Source of the DNA: Salticus scenicus
Taxonomy: Eukaryota > Arthropoda > Arachnida > Araneae > Salticidae
Assembly (NCBI GenBank): GCA_963930645.1
Contig: OZ005648.1
Location: 152,251,035-152,315,034, forward strand
DNA: 64,000 nt
Reading direction: 5' to 3'
Positions 12,653 through 24,500 of the stretch are shown here, piece after piece. The position numbers and the translations under genes are program-made. Every line of letters begins with the position of its first letter. Within the stretch, counting starts at the first letter, position 1. The notes under the pieces were generated by a model. The model was not told the DNA's origin, did not search any database, and was given only the letters and a program-made list of their open reading frames with translations.

Positions 12653-12914
12653 GGAACAACTATAGTATTTCCCCTCAGCTAGATTTGGAGATTTTTCGTT
12701 GGCGATTATGGCTAAATCATAAATCATATAGCATAAATGATAAAATCGTAAGCTAAATTATAAATCATGGATCATAAAATCATAAATCCAAAATAAATAG
12801 CATGCAGGCTGCCATATTATATCGCAAACAATCCAGAACGACATCGTTATCGTTCAAATCTGCATCAAAGAAAAATCGCCAAATTCAGCTGAGGGGAAAT
12901 ACTATAGTTGTACC
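12653..12914. mobile_element. MITE with about 28-bp terminal inverted repeats
   Basis: Both ends carry GG(A/T)ACAACTATAG followed by TATTTCCCCTCAGCT in inverted orientation, 262 bp in all. It is absent from copies 1 and 2 at the same site. Flanks AATACGAA and AATACATA suggest an 8-bp target duplication with two to three later changes. The interior is A/T-rich with repeated ATAAATCAT words. No open frame. Confidence 0.8.
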
Positions 12915-15015
12915 AATACATATTACGAAAATATACATCTGGCATGTATATTTTCGTATTACTTTTTGATCGCCAAATACAAAAAACGCCAAGGGTGACA
13001 GTTTTGAAATTTGAAATTAAAATTTTGTCAATTTGACAGCAAAATAACTCAATCTAACGCATGCATACAATAACTAATACATATCTATACCCAAATATGA
13101 GGATTAAAATCGGGAAATAATTCTTCTAGAATTTTAATAAAAAAAAAAAAAAAAAATCCAATGAGCGATTAACATGGAAAATCTTTTTCTTGCATCCATG
13201 GGCGGTCAGTGATGTCACACTTCGCTTGCGTATTGAGATGTTTAAATTTATTTGGCGACTATTTTTAGCAACTAACAGTTATGGCAAGTAGCTCAATATA
13301 CATAGCGCATACAGCCATTACTGAAATGTAAATAGCATTTAATTATTTGAGTTACATTATGTTGATTGGAAACCTATTTAATATACCTATGCTCTATAGC
13401 TATACTAATATAAAAAGAAGAAAGGTTTATATGCATATGTAGAGAACGATCGCTAGAACTAAAAAGCAGATTGCTTTTTTTTTTTTTTTTTCTTTCAATA
13501 ATCAAAAGTTACACACTCTCTCTCTAAGTGCTAGAAGCTATAATAAATTTTGGTAAAATAAATTTTTAATTAAAAGTTTCAATATTTTAATTGAAAACAA
13601 AGCATAGATTTGATATCTATCGTCATTGGCGATTTTTGTATTTGGCGATCGAAAACGTAATACGAAAATCTGTATATTATCGTAGTAAATACGAGATGTA
13701 TGTGTTTAATTCAATTACCCTACTACCGTAGGTAGTGGAAGTATTGTATAGGTTTTGGCAATTGGTCAGTGTGTGTGTATATGTGCACATGTGTGTAATC
13801 TTCTGGCTGTCATATCTCCAAAACTAATAAAAATAGAACTACTAAACTTCACAAGTGATTCAGGTCTGGTGTACAGATAAATTTTCCAAATTTTCGTGAA
13901 AATTGAAAAACCGGAATTGGGTCATCGAAAACCAGAAATGGGACCGTAAGCCCATATTCAAAAACACCTCTAATGATTTTCTTCAAAGTTGCTGTATAAA
14001 TAATATATTAGATGCCCTTTCGATTGAAAAGTTGCTTAGTTCAGGAAAATTGATAGGCGTCCTCTATAAACAGCTCAATTTCAGACTTCGCAAGTGCGTT
14101 CCTTTAAAAACGCCTGTACGGATTTTTTTCAAACTCGCCATGTTAACTTCCTATTAAATATCCTTTTGTATGTAATTATTGTTTTTAGGTCAATAATTGA
14201 GTATGCTAAGTTTTGGTAAAAGTTGGTATCTCAAAAACGGCTCTAACGTATTCTTGAAAATTTTTTCTTTAATCCAATTTAGATAACCTTTCTCAAGTAT
14301 TACGTGCTTATTACAGGAATATTAACGGTCATCCTGATTAGGTAGTTCAGTTTTAGATCTCGGAAATTCGTGTTTAAAAAAATAACTATCTATTTTTTTT
14401 CCCCTTATTTTTTAACTCGCTATGCAAACTCTGTTGTATGTGTCTTTATACGTGTATCAAGTTTCTCTTACTCGAAAATCTCAAAAAAATGCAAGTAATA
14501 TCTCCAAAAAATTGTATATATTACGTGTAATAGTGGGTAATGGAAGTCGTGTGGTTGTTTCACACCAGATTCTGTAATAGTATATATTGTACGAATATTG
14601 TTTCATATTATTGATTTCTCCTTTAATATACATTATTAAAATAATAATCAATTATGGAAAAAATTAAATATATTTGCGAAATGAACAAATAAATAATAAT
14701 TAAAGCTATTATGACGTCAATTTTATCAAAAACATTTTCATGTCATAGGTTTATTTTTCAATATTTTTTATTCATGAGTAAAGAAATGTTTCTTTTTATG
14801 TAATAAATAAATAAATAAATAAATAGCATTAAGTAAAAATTGTCAACATTTAACAACTAATTAAAAAAAATAATTGTAAAATTATATTTTGACTTTCCAG
14901 TTAATAATATTGCCTGACTATAACATATAAACTGATATATTTCTTTATTTTTTACATATCAATCCATCTTTAACTAAAATTTGTTCATCAGTGCGAAGCC
15001 GGACGGGTCAGCTAG

Positions 15016-15551
15016 TCATTATATAAAGCGCAAAAAATTGTATGTTTGTGGAGGGTAATCTCTGAAACTACTGAACCGATTTAAAAAATTCTTTCACTGA
15101 TGAAAAGCTACACTATCCCTGATTATTATAGGCTATATTAAATTTTGATAAAATAAATTTTAGTTTAAATCTGAGCATTTTAATTAAAATCCCCATAAAA
15201 GCCATAATAGAAATGGAAATAATGAAATATTAAAAAAATTAGCTGTTGCCAACATAAAAGAAACATTTACATTTTGTTTTTAAAATATCTTGACATGAAA
15301 AGAAAAGAAATATATTTGCACGTGAATTAAATTGAAATTCATATAAAGCTTTGCAAAATGTTAAACTTACACGTTAAATCTGACGTCATTATAAATTTAA
15401 AGTATTTATTTTACTAATAATATAATTTGTTATGATATGATATAATGTAATGATCTAAGCGTTACTTCTAAACTTTTATTAAATTATTTATTTTATAATT
15501 GTTGCCCAAAAAATTTACGGGTTAATTCATTTTTCGACATATAATAAAATA
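15016..15551 (+). mobile_element. Helitron family A, copy 4, 5' part
   Basis: Begins TCATTATATAAAGCGC immediately after copy 3 and aligns with copies 1-3 with more substitutions and small deletions. It has TCTAAAC but no 23-bp remnant where the others carry it, followed by a deletion. It stops at 15551, where minus-strand Helitron C begins. The matching continuation is at 19581. Confidence 0.85.
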
Positions 15552-15838
15552 CTAGCAGGCTTTGCCCGCTTCGCTGTCCACTAAATTTAAAGGAAACTTT
15601 TTTCTATATAGCTTTATAAAAATAAAATAAAATAAATTACTGAAATTGTTCAAAAGCTCGCTCCAGGTCCCTGCTGCATTCGGCAGCGATTTGGTCATCC
15701 ACTGCAACTCGGGCGCTTGTCCCTATTACCTGCGACAATAGTTTACCAATGAGCTTCCATTTAGGTGCTTATTATATAACAATTTCGAAATAGATAGTAT
15801 CGAAAAAATTGGAGTTTCCCTTTTATATTTGAATCCCA

Positions 15839-15879
15839 GTTACATGTGAACAACACTATACCTGTTGTTCACATGTAAC
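15839..15879. repeat. Perfect hairpin, 16-bp arms
   Basis: GTTACATGTGAACAAC (15839-15854), 9-nt loop, then its exact reverse complement (15864-15879). A third related word, AAATGTAACTGGG, follows at about 15893 and pairs with CCCAGTTACAT at the left edge, so a larger nested fold is possible. Lies inside Helitron C. Confidence 0.85.
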
Positions 15880-16973
15880 TCGGACTGGACTCAAATGTAA
15901 CTGGGTTTAGACAACATAATATTTGCTTTTACGTTATTTCATATGTTTATTTTGTTTATCCAATCAACCATTAAATGACAGCAATTTCACGCCAGAATAT
16001 TACAATATGCTGTGACCGGCTACGTCTGTCGCATGAGATAATTAATTTTTTGTGTTTATATATAATTCATGGGTTGTAAACCTGATAGTACAGCCTTAAT
16101 ATAGTTCTCTTTGGCGGCTTTTGAATTTTGGTCACCATTTTAGACTTAATCGATTGTAACAATAAGACTTAATCCCTTGTAAAAATATGCTATGAGCGCT
16201 ATTTCTGCCGTATTTTAGACAACTAATCTTTTTATGGTTATATATATTTCCCATTAAACATATTTTTATTTATTTATTTAAATATTAATTTGAATTTTTC
16301 AAATATTTCTGTTCGACAGCGTGCAAGTGCAGTAACACACAGAGGCTCATTTGTTTGTATGATAAATTAGCATAGTGATTATTATATATATATAAAAAAA
16401 TAAATAGGTAAACATTATCGTGTTACACAACTTTATTATGCCGCTCCATTGGCGGCTTTTGAATTTTTGTCGCCATATTAGCGATGGATTTTTTATTTTT
16501 TATTTTTTTGTATGAAAAGGGGGAGACTATTTTGCTAATAATTTTGTCAGACTCTTTTTTGTTTATACATAAGAATCTTTTATATTCTGCTTATATTTTT
16601 AATGGTTTTTAGGTTTAAAATAGTGCTTGTTGAAATAAATTTCCTATCTTTAAAACTGCATTTATTCTGTAAATTTTGTGTAAAAATAAATCATTTATGT
16701 TTTTATATATTTGATGCGCTACTTAGATTAAAATGGCTGTTGCTATATTAAATTTCTTGTCGAAAAACGTTCGGTGTACTGCAACACCAAAATTTAAAAA
16801 ATCGCCGAGCAGGATCTATTAATGAAACTGATAAAATAAAAATATGGTTCATAGAGTTTAAATAATCTATTTAAAAAAACTTTTAAAACCCAAATTATTA
16901 ATGTATCGTATCACATACATAGATATAGTAATAATATATAAATTGATCATTGGGGAGAAAAAAGGGATTCCTT

Positions 16974-17030
16974 TTCACTCGGGAAAAGACGGCGATTTTA
17001 CCAAAATATGGCAGTCTTTCCCCGAGTGAA
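16974..17030. repeat. Inverted repeat, 17-bp arms
   Basis: TTCACTCGGGAAAAGAC (16974-16990) and GTCTTTCCCCGAGTGAA (17014-17030), one mismatch, 23-bp spacer. Inside Helitron C. No function assigned. Confidence 0.8.
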
Positions 17031-17501
17031 TACACACGGGAATACACACGAATGTTTTAGAAAATAAAATTCATGAATAATTTATTTACTAAAGGTGAAG
17101 AAAAAGCTCCAGATATAGTTTCAAATTCATTCTTCTTTTTTTCCTTTTTTCCTTCAATACCACTTAATGGCTGATTACAAAGCTTTTTTTTCGGCATCAA
17201 AAATCTTTGCACGGTAATATGGGGATGATAGATCTATATATATTATTATATCTATGATCACATAAATCTTTTCGAAGATAGAACAAAACTTAATTTGAAA
17301 AAAAAAAATAACTTTTGTTTATTAACCAAAATAATTGATGAAATTTGAAATGCAAGTTGGTCTTGTGGGGTACAGGCTGTATATTATATTTTTGTATTCG
17401 TGAGAGAAAATTTAAAATAATTTAAAAACTGCAATTTTTAATCCCACTTAAAAATCATGTGACTTAATGTGAAGCAGATTTTTCATTTTTTTTCTCCTAA
17501 C

Positions 17502-18252
17502 CACGGAGTAATATTAATAGGAGTTGAAGGTCCAATGGGAGAAATCTACGAAACTGTGATGTAAATTTTTGGTAAATATTGAGGGCGCCACTTGTCATTA
17601 CTCCCTATCTCGGCGCGGATATAATGTTGTTTTCAATAGAATTTTGCCGGAGTAAATTTTTAATTTTTAATTTTAAGCAATTTAATTTATCAGAAAATAA
17701 GTTATACAGATTTAAAAATAAAAACTTGCTCAACAAAGAATTATCCTAAGCTTGATGTTGGTAAAAGGAAATTAATGCAAAAATCAAATCGCTAGAAACT
17801 TATTTACTACATTTTTTTATGCGTCAAATATACTAATAATGAAAAATTATAATACTGCCATAAGATATCCATAATAATCTACATTTTCAAACGACACAAT
17901 ACAAACGATCCCCATTCTCCTTCCGCCCAATAGTCTGTTTTAGCTAGCTTCGGTTCACAAGGATCGTCATTTTTTTAAAGTTCTCTTTCAAAGTAAAATT
18001 AGTATAAAATGGCTCTTAAAAAAAACATGTTGCTTAGAATACTCTATTTAATGAAATTTGCTTTCAATCGAAATTTTTTCAGCTTGATATTATTTAAAAA
18101 AAAAGTGATTAAAACGAGACATTTCCCCATTGAATAACATTGCAGAAGCTGGAGAAAAGGAAGTATTGTACGCTGGCGCCATCTGTAAACATTAGAAAAC
18201 AACATCACAAAATTTCAGCGTTACCTTCTTCTCCTGTCTTTATTACTCCGTG
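17502..18252. mobile_element. P-like non-autonomous element, 751 bp
   Basis: Termini CACGGAGTAA and TTACTCCGTG with an exact 8-bp duplication CTCCTAAC (17494-17501 and 18253-18260). Same family as 11299-12006, inverted relative to it. Its right end, CTTTATTACTCCGTG, matches the short remnants in Helitron A. No long open frame. Confidence 0.85.
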
Positions 18253-18271
18253 CTCCTAACGGTTTCCATAC

Positions 18272-18592
18272 CATAGAATAATAATAAAGGAAGAAGGAGC
18301 GTATGTGTCTTGGTTTCGGTTTGTAAAATCCAGGAATGCCGGGTATAGGGTTGTAACAGTGCTTCCATCTGATTGGTTGGCGACTTGTTGGAAAAATTTT
18401 TGAATCGTCTCGTCTCTCTGTCAATCAGTCTGCGAGACAGCACCCACAACAAACAGCGATAAATGCGCTGAGGATGGTTGCCCTACTTCAAAGTTGAGAG
18501 GAGCAAAAGTAGCTTTCGCTGGCATTTCACTAGAAGGGGTTTGTAAGCATTAGAGTATTGGCGTGTTCCTTCTCCCTTATTATTATTCTATG
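18272..18592. mobile_element. Second P-like MITE, 321 bp
   Basis: Terminal inverted repeats CATAGAATAATAATAA, continuing into GGA-rich sequence, with an exact 8-bp duplication TTCCATAC (18264-18271 and 18593-18600). It is only 19 bp from the previous element. Its ends align with that family (CAYRGARTAATA, then AAGGA/GAAGG words), so the two are related. From memory they also resemble Drosophila P termini. The interior is GC-rich for this window, and two overlapping frames of about 68 codons there are not supported. Confidence 0.8.
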
Positions 18593-18644
18593 TTCCATAC
18601 AATCTTCTGCATTTGCCACCTAAAATTCATACTTTAGTTAATTT

Positions 18645-19441
18645 TAAAAAATCTAATTGTCCGATTGATAAGTTGTTTAATGCATCGGATTTACAAAAAT
18701 TTTCCCTTTCATTTGCTATCTTATTTGTAACGATGCGACTGATATTTCTAATTCATTTTCTAATCTTCCCTCATTTTAAATAAATGTACGTTTTTTATTT
18801 ATTTATTTATTTATTATTATTTTGTCAAAAAAAAAAAAAAAAAAAAATTGGCAACAATTAAATTATGGATAAAATTTTAAAATTTAAATGGCTTATTTAT
18901 CAGAAATTAGAAGGTTATTATTTTCACATTTTAATTAATTAAGAAAAAACTAATCATCCGATTGATAAGCTGTTTAAGGCATCGGATTTACAAAATTTTT
19001 CCCTTTTATTTGGTATCTTATCCGCGATTGTAATGAAATGCTCGCCCTCTGGTGGGCTAAGGTGAAATTATCATACCACTGATAGCTTTCACGCTGAAAC
19101 AATGATAGAACAACAAGAAAGCGCAATAATAAATGCACGTGGCAATATTTACTAACAACTGCAGTTGAGAAAGCGGCATCTATCGATCATAACAAACGCG
19201 GATTTGTAACGATGCAACTGATATTTCTAATTTATTTTCTAATCTTTCGGATTTATTTTCCTCATTTTAAATAAATGTACGTTTTTTTTTTTGTTTTTTT
19301 TTTCTTTTTAATTATTATTATTTTGTCGAAAAAAAATTGGCAACAATTAAATTATGGATAAAATGTTAAAATTTAAATGGCTTATTTATCAGAAATTAGA
19401 ATGTTATTATTTTCACATTTTAATTAATTAATAAAAAACTA
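18645..19441 (+). repeat. Direct duplication inside Helitron C
   Basis: Two copies, about 18645-18941 and 18942-19441, share CCGATTGATAAG, GCATCGGATTTACAAAA, AAATAAATGTACGTTTTTT and ATTGGCAACAATTAAATTATG. The second is longer because it contains the MITE at 19022-19201. Confidence 0.8.
19022..19201. mobile_element. MITE with AT dinucleotide target, 180 bp
   Basis: Ends CCGCGATTGTAATG and, inverted, CCGCGTTTGTTATG, flanked by AT on each side (19020-19021 and 19202-19203). The first copy of the surrounding duplication has the empty site TCTTATTTGTAAC, which fixes the boundaries. A 2-bp AT target is known for the ISL2EU group of PIF/Harbinger-type elements. That assignment is inference, as the element has no transposase. 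Confidence 0.75.
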
Positions 19442-19580
19442 ATCAAAAATTCGAAAATCTAACTTCGATGTGCACAATGACCCTTCGGGGGGCACCTTTG
19501 TGTTAAATCTCGTGACTGTCCGAGCTACCTATTTCGAGAACAGTGAAATATACAAATATTGCTCACTTAATAGTATAAGA

Positions 19581-19735
19581 TATTTTCTCGCGAATAATAA
19601 TATAAAAAGTGAATTAAAAAAATATCGTCTGCATTTCATTATGCATTTGTTAAAAGAATAATTGAGAAGTTTAAATTTATTTGACGACTATTTTTAGCAA
19701 CTAACAGTTATGACAAGTAGCTCAATACACAGATT
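19581..19735 (+). mobile_element. Helitron family A, copy 4, 3' part (truncated)
   Basis: Resumes copy 4 after Helitron C with TATTTTCTCGCG, skips most of the interior, and matches copies 1-3 again through GCAACTAACAGTTATG to CAAGTAGCTCAATA. It ends near 19735 without a Helitron 3' end. Confidence 0.75.
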
Positions 19736-19769
19736 ATAGATATATACAGATAAAGCAGTTGGCAATTTA

Positions 19770-19994
19770 CATCCAGCGCCAAACCAGCCCCTGGGAGAAT
19801 CCATTGTACTAAATCGCGGAATTTCCTGCCTGTAACCATAGCAACGACGAGTTTGATTTGAGAAAGCCAAGTTGGTATTGGTTTTATGGTTACCGCATTC
19901 TTCTCTTGGTCTGGTTTTGTTTATTCTGTGGTGAATGCAATGGCGCTGGTTTAATACTGTTTTTGTTTGTGTTCCTTTTTTGTACTTATAATAA
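19770..19994 (+). promoter_or_regulatory. Candidate promoter and non-coding first exon with X-box
   Basis: A less AT-rich island between the Helitron array and the candidate gene. It has an RFX X-box at 19832-19845 (see separate entry), a lone half-site GTTACC at about 19889-19894, and a strong splice-donor-like GTAAGT at 19995. I propose a leader exon ending at 19994 that splices to 21504. It holds short upstream frames that terminate before the donor, so it would be untranslated leader. The transcription start cannot be placed from sequence alone, and the region could instead serve a minus-strand gene. Confidence 0.4.
19832..19845. promoter_or_regulatory. X-box (RFX binding site) match
   Basis: GTAACCATAGCAAC fits both RFX half-sites, GTNRCC and RGNAAC, with a 2-bp spacer and no mismatch. 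In animals, X-boxes near promoters mark cilium and flagellum genes. In an arthropod these would act mainly in ciliated sensory neurons and sperm. The match is direct observation. The regulatory role is inference. Confidence 0.5.
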
Positions 19995-21564
19995 GTAAGT
20001 TAATTTTAATGTTAATTATTTAAATGGATTAGTATAAAATGTTTATTATGTCATTATTTTATTCAGTCTAAAAGTAATTGCATGATTAATCATCATCTTT
20101 TAAATGATGTTTCTGTTCGATTTCCTTTCTGATTTTTCTGCCCCCCATAAATGTTTTAATACCCACTTAAAAGTTATTAATATATTGTTTGGTCTTAAAA
20201 TTAATCATTAATTGGAAAAATTGTGGTTATTCGGGACTTGAAATTTATGCTACAAAATCACAAAGAAGTTTAAGCGTATAGAATGTGCAATATTACTTGA
20301 GTTTGATTAAAAAACAAAAATCTTGTTCTTGTCTTTTATTGCAAAAATAAATTTCATTTATATTTGGAACTCTGACCACAACGAGAGTATAAATTAATAT
20401 TCTTATACTGGCTTTCATTAAATAATTTCTTTTTTAATTGTTCAGCTATAAATAATTAGCTTACTCTCTACGAATCAATGTCAATGCCGGATAATTTGCA
20501 ATTTGATTGGATTGCTTCCATCTAATTAATTAAAAACTAACGAATATTTCAATCTCTGATTTTACATCAAATAAAAATTGAATTTTGTTTATACAATGGG
20601 TTTTCAATTACAGTAAAATTATAGTATTTTCGAAAGCAGACACATCAATTATGAAATCAATAACAGAATTTCCCCCCTAAATTCAGAATTACTGTTTTAC
20701 ACTATAACTAGCCAATTGTTAAAATTTATAACGCATAAATGTAATCCCATTGAAATTACTCTAAGGAGGAAAACAACTAGAATGATGTGAAATGCTAAAA
20801 GTAACAGTATGAGATTAAAATACTTTTTTTTTTTTTTTTAAGTTAAAAGGAATTAGTGCATAGGTTATTTTATTAATGTATATTTCTGTTTATAATTTTT
20901 CATTCTATATATAATAGTATCCTAAAATTATTTTCTGTTTTCAAAGAAGCTTACTGACAAAAATCAAACTTGAAATTTTTGATGGGACATGTGACTTTTA
21001 GTATCTAAAAATGTTTTAAAATTTATTAAAGGTACTAAAACCAAAAATTAGGAAAATGTAATAAACTGTAGATATAAATTTGTTGCAAAAAATTATTTCA
21101 GGATGCTCTTTGTATAGAAATTTAGGCTTTTGACAATTGTCAAAAACTTGCCAACCCTGCATTGAATAAATAAATGTGTATAACTTGAGAAATTATGAAT
21201 TAAAATAATTATAAAAAATTATAATCTTAGTATTGGAATACTTGTTTAAGATGCTAAAATAAATTTTTCTTAAGCAAATAAGTAAATAAATAAAAATAAT
21301 ATACATTTCTAAGTTTTGGAAGCGATTAGCTTTCTGTTATACTTTATTATCTTAATATTTAATAAGAACCTAATATTTTTCTCTATGTGCTAGTCGTTTA
21401 ATAATTTTAAGAAAATAACTGATATTGACATGGTATAATTCTAGGGGGGGGGATGCAATTAAGAATACTGTACTATTTAAATGACTGTATTGTATTTTGT
21501 TAGAATGAAATTACAATGAAGAATGAAGACAAGCCTTTATTATGCATTCTAGATCCTTTTGTAG

Positions 21565-24500
21565 ATGCCCAAAGAAGCAGAAGCAATTTTTTTTCCTCCA
21601 AGTAAAGCATTGGAAATGAAAACCAGGTAATTTTTTTTATGTGATTTTCTACAATATTTGAAAATAAAAATATACTTTTTATTAAGTGTTTGAAGTTAGA
21701 TACCTATCTAAAGTTGTCAAGGAAGCCCCCCCCCCCCCCCAAAAAAAAAAAAAAAAAAAAAAAAGATTTATGTAAATTTATAATATGTAAAATATTAGTA
21801 TTTAGTAGTTTAACTAATATATAAATTTATTAGTTAAACTACTAAAATTTTTTAGTTGTGTAACAGGATTATTTGAGACCATAATTTATAATCAAATTTG
21901 AAAAGTTCATTTCCTCTTTTCCTTTCAGTATGTAGAGTATAAAATGTTATTTTTTGTTAGGAGTAATTAAAAAAGAAGTTTTCAAGGTAGAATAATTATG
22001 TCACAAAGAGTGTAGGTAAATTTCAGACAAACGTTTGGTTCAGAATTTACCTATGTCTTTTTGGAGGCGTAAAATGTCTCTATTTTAGATTTGTAAAATG
22101 CAAGGGATCAGTTATAAATTTAAAAGAGCTAGAGGGTCTTAGTTTTTGTTTTTCAAAGTTAAATGCTTTGTAGCATAAGTTTGATATTGTAGGGTAGTGG
22201 AAGTTTGATAATCTATGCATATGCAATATGCATAAAATAGTGGTTATAAAGTTTTTTTTTTTTTTTTTAAGCATGATATTTCATCCACCACCACCAGTGT
22301 CTGGAAAGTACTTAAAATTTACAGAAATAGTGATAATAATAATAATTTGTAAACACAATAAAGTACAAGTTACATGTGGTACATTAAAGATTTTTATTTT
22401 CCGAACGTATACTATGTAAGAAAATAATTTTATCATGAAAAAATTCAAGAGTGAGATTTTGGTGTATCTATACAGATTATGGGCTTCTGAATTCATTTTG
22501 TTATTTTTACAACAGTGCATGTAGATATGTGTGTGAATGAACATGTTAGCCTCTATACACTTTGAATGTTGATAGCTGAAAGAGAATAGGTATGTTATAG
22601 GTCACTGTCACACAAACTATACAGATTTTGAATAAATGTAGCTTTTAGGGGTTTTTTTTTTTTTACTACTGAAGACATAAAGAAAAATTACTTATTATGG
22701 CTGTGAACTCAAATTATTTAAAGTGTGATAGCATTTAAACGCCATATTCAGTTGGTCTAAAAGTTTCTTCAAAGTATATTAGTATATTATACCTTACTGT
22801 CACACAAACTACATAGAGTTTGATGAGTTAAGGACATATAACTTTTTATTTTTTAGGATACAAAGTAGAATTTTTATACATTGAGGTATATGGTCTCCAA
22901 TTATTTGCACAAATAATAAATATAAAATTGTTTGCAGCACTCATGCCTACTTTACCTGAAGAAGAGCTGTTTAGAAAAAATGTATTATAATTTAGTTTTA
23001 AATTACAATAAAATTGTTCTTTTATTCTTGGTTTTTATTCAAAGTTTTATACTTATTTCTTTTTAACGCCAGTACTGTGGTGCTTTTTTAACACGCTTTT
23101 ATTAGCTTCACCTGTATGTATGTTTGTAACCGCTCTGGGAGCAAACAAAAAATCTATATTGTAAAAAAAAAGACTTCCCTACGTGAACGCTGTGGCTGTG
23201 AGGTAAAGCTTCGGGCTACGAACCTAAAGGTCCAGCTTTCGGGCACAGTCAGGCAGGGGAGATTTTTTAAAAATGTTTTTTTTTTTTTAATTCTAAATTA
23301 TTTAATTAAAGATTTAAGTGTATGTAAATATTATGGTGTGTCACTCACATGATTTTCTCTTACCCTGCATTTTAATGCTAAGATAGATATTTTGTGCTTT
23401 TTAGTTCACATTTCTGTAAAAGCGTGTTCTTTAATTTTTTTAAAACTATCATTTTATTTTTAATAACATATGCAAATATAATAATGAAATTTAGATTTAT
23501 TATTCATATGCACAAAAAAAGTTTTCTGTAGAATACAGTATGAGATTTACAGGGCCACTCAAAAATATTCACACGCATTAGCAGCTATAACTGGAAATTG
23601 CTAGAATTGCATTTTTGATTTTATTAAGCATTTTAAGTTTGCCTTTTATTCTTTCTTTTCTTAAATTAAGTAATCTTAAGGTCAGCCCAGTGCTGGTATT
23701 TCATAACTTGTAAACCTTGTTTGAAAAAATTGATTTTTTAAAATATTTAATATTTTATTTTCAATCAGTAAAATTCAAAATATGACTTACAAGGAAGCAT
23801 TCAAAAGGTGTCGTCTTCAAAAAATATTGAAAAATATATATATGATTCTACTCTTCATAAAACACCAGGAAGTGAAAAAATTATCGGCTGAAATGAATTA
23901 CAGCAAAACCAATCACCTAACAATATGAAATCGCCAAATATGCTTAATTTTTATAATTTTTTGTGGTCGCTGTAATTCATTGCAGCTGATAATTTTTTCA
24001 CTTTCTGGTGTTTTAGGAAGAGTAGAATCACACATATATTTTTTAATGTTTTTTGAAGACGACACCTTTTGAATGTTTCCTTGTTAGTCAGAATTCGCAA
24101 TATACTTGTAACATGTTTTATTTTTTAACTTATTACAGCACATGATACATTTTGTAACTTTCAGAAAGATAACTATGAAAATTTTTAGTTTCAACCAAGT
24201 TTTTTTATACTTTTTTTTTTCCTTTCTCCCCCCCCCTTTCCTTTTGTTATTATTTTAGGATTGTTTTTTTACGAGGCTTGCAAACAACCCTGCAATAAAT
24301 CTCAGAATTTTTTAAATAGTATCAGAATGTCCCCAGCAACTATGGCTATCTTTCATCTTCCCCCCCCCCCTCCATATTTATCCTTTTAAAAGCAAAGCAG
24401 ACTCAACGTTTTACTCTACTTTACATCATCACTACTATAATATGGGACTAGGAGCTAAAAGTGTTTATTTTAACATGTTGTAAATATGAGAAATTGGGGG

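Larger units (their letters stand above)
10566..15015 (+). mobile_element. Helitron family A, copy 3, with nested insertions
   Basis: Starts TCATTATATAAAGC after the CTAG of copy 2 and ends GTCAGCTAG. It is 4450 bp because of two insertions absent from copies 1 and 2: 11126-12014 and 12653-12914. Removing them restores about 3.3 kb. The flanking Helitron sequence resumes exactly, so insertion boundaries can be read by comparison with copy 1. Its 84-codon frame (13903-14157) is again a TTG-initiated chance frame. Confidence 0.9.
15552..19580 (-). mobile_element. Helitron family C (non-autonomous), inserted in copy 4
   Basis: On the minus strand it starts TCTTATACTATTAAGTGAG (19580 downward) and ends with AAGCGGGCAAAGCCTGCTAG (at 15552). 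It sits between A15551 and T19581. Removing it rejoins AAAATA with TATTTTCTCG, which is the uninterrupted sequence of copies 1-3 apart from substitutions. It is 4029 bp including nested elements at 17502-18252, 18272-18592 and 19022-19201, plus an internal duplication. No helicase or Rep frame. Confidence 0.88.
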
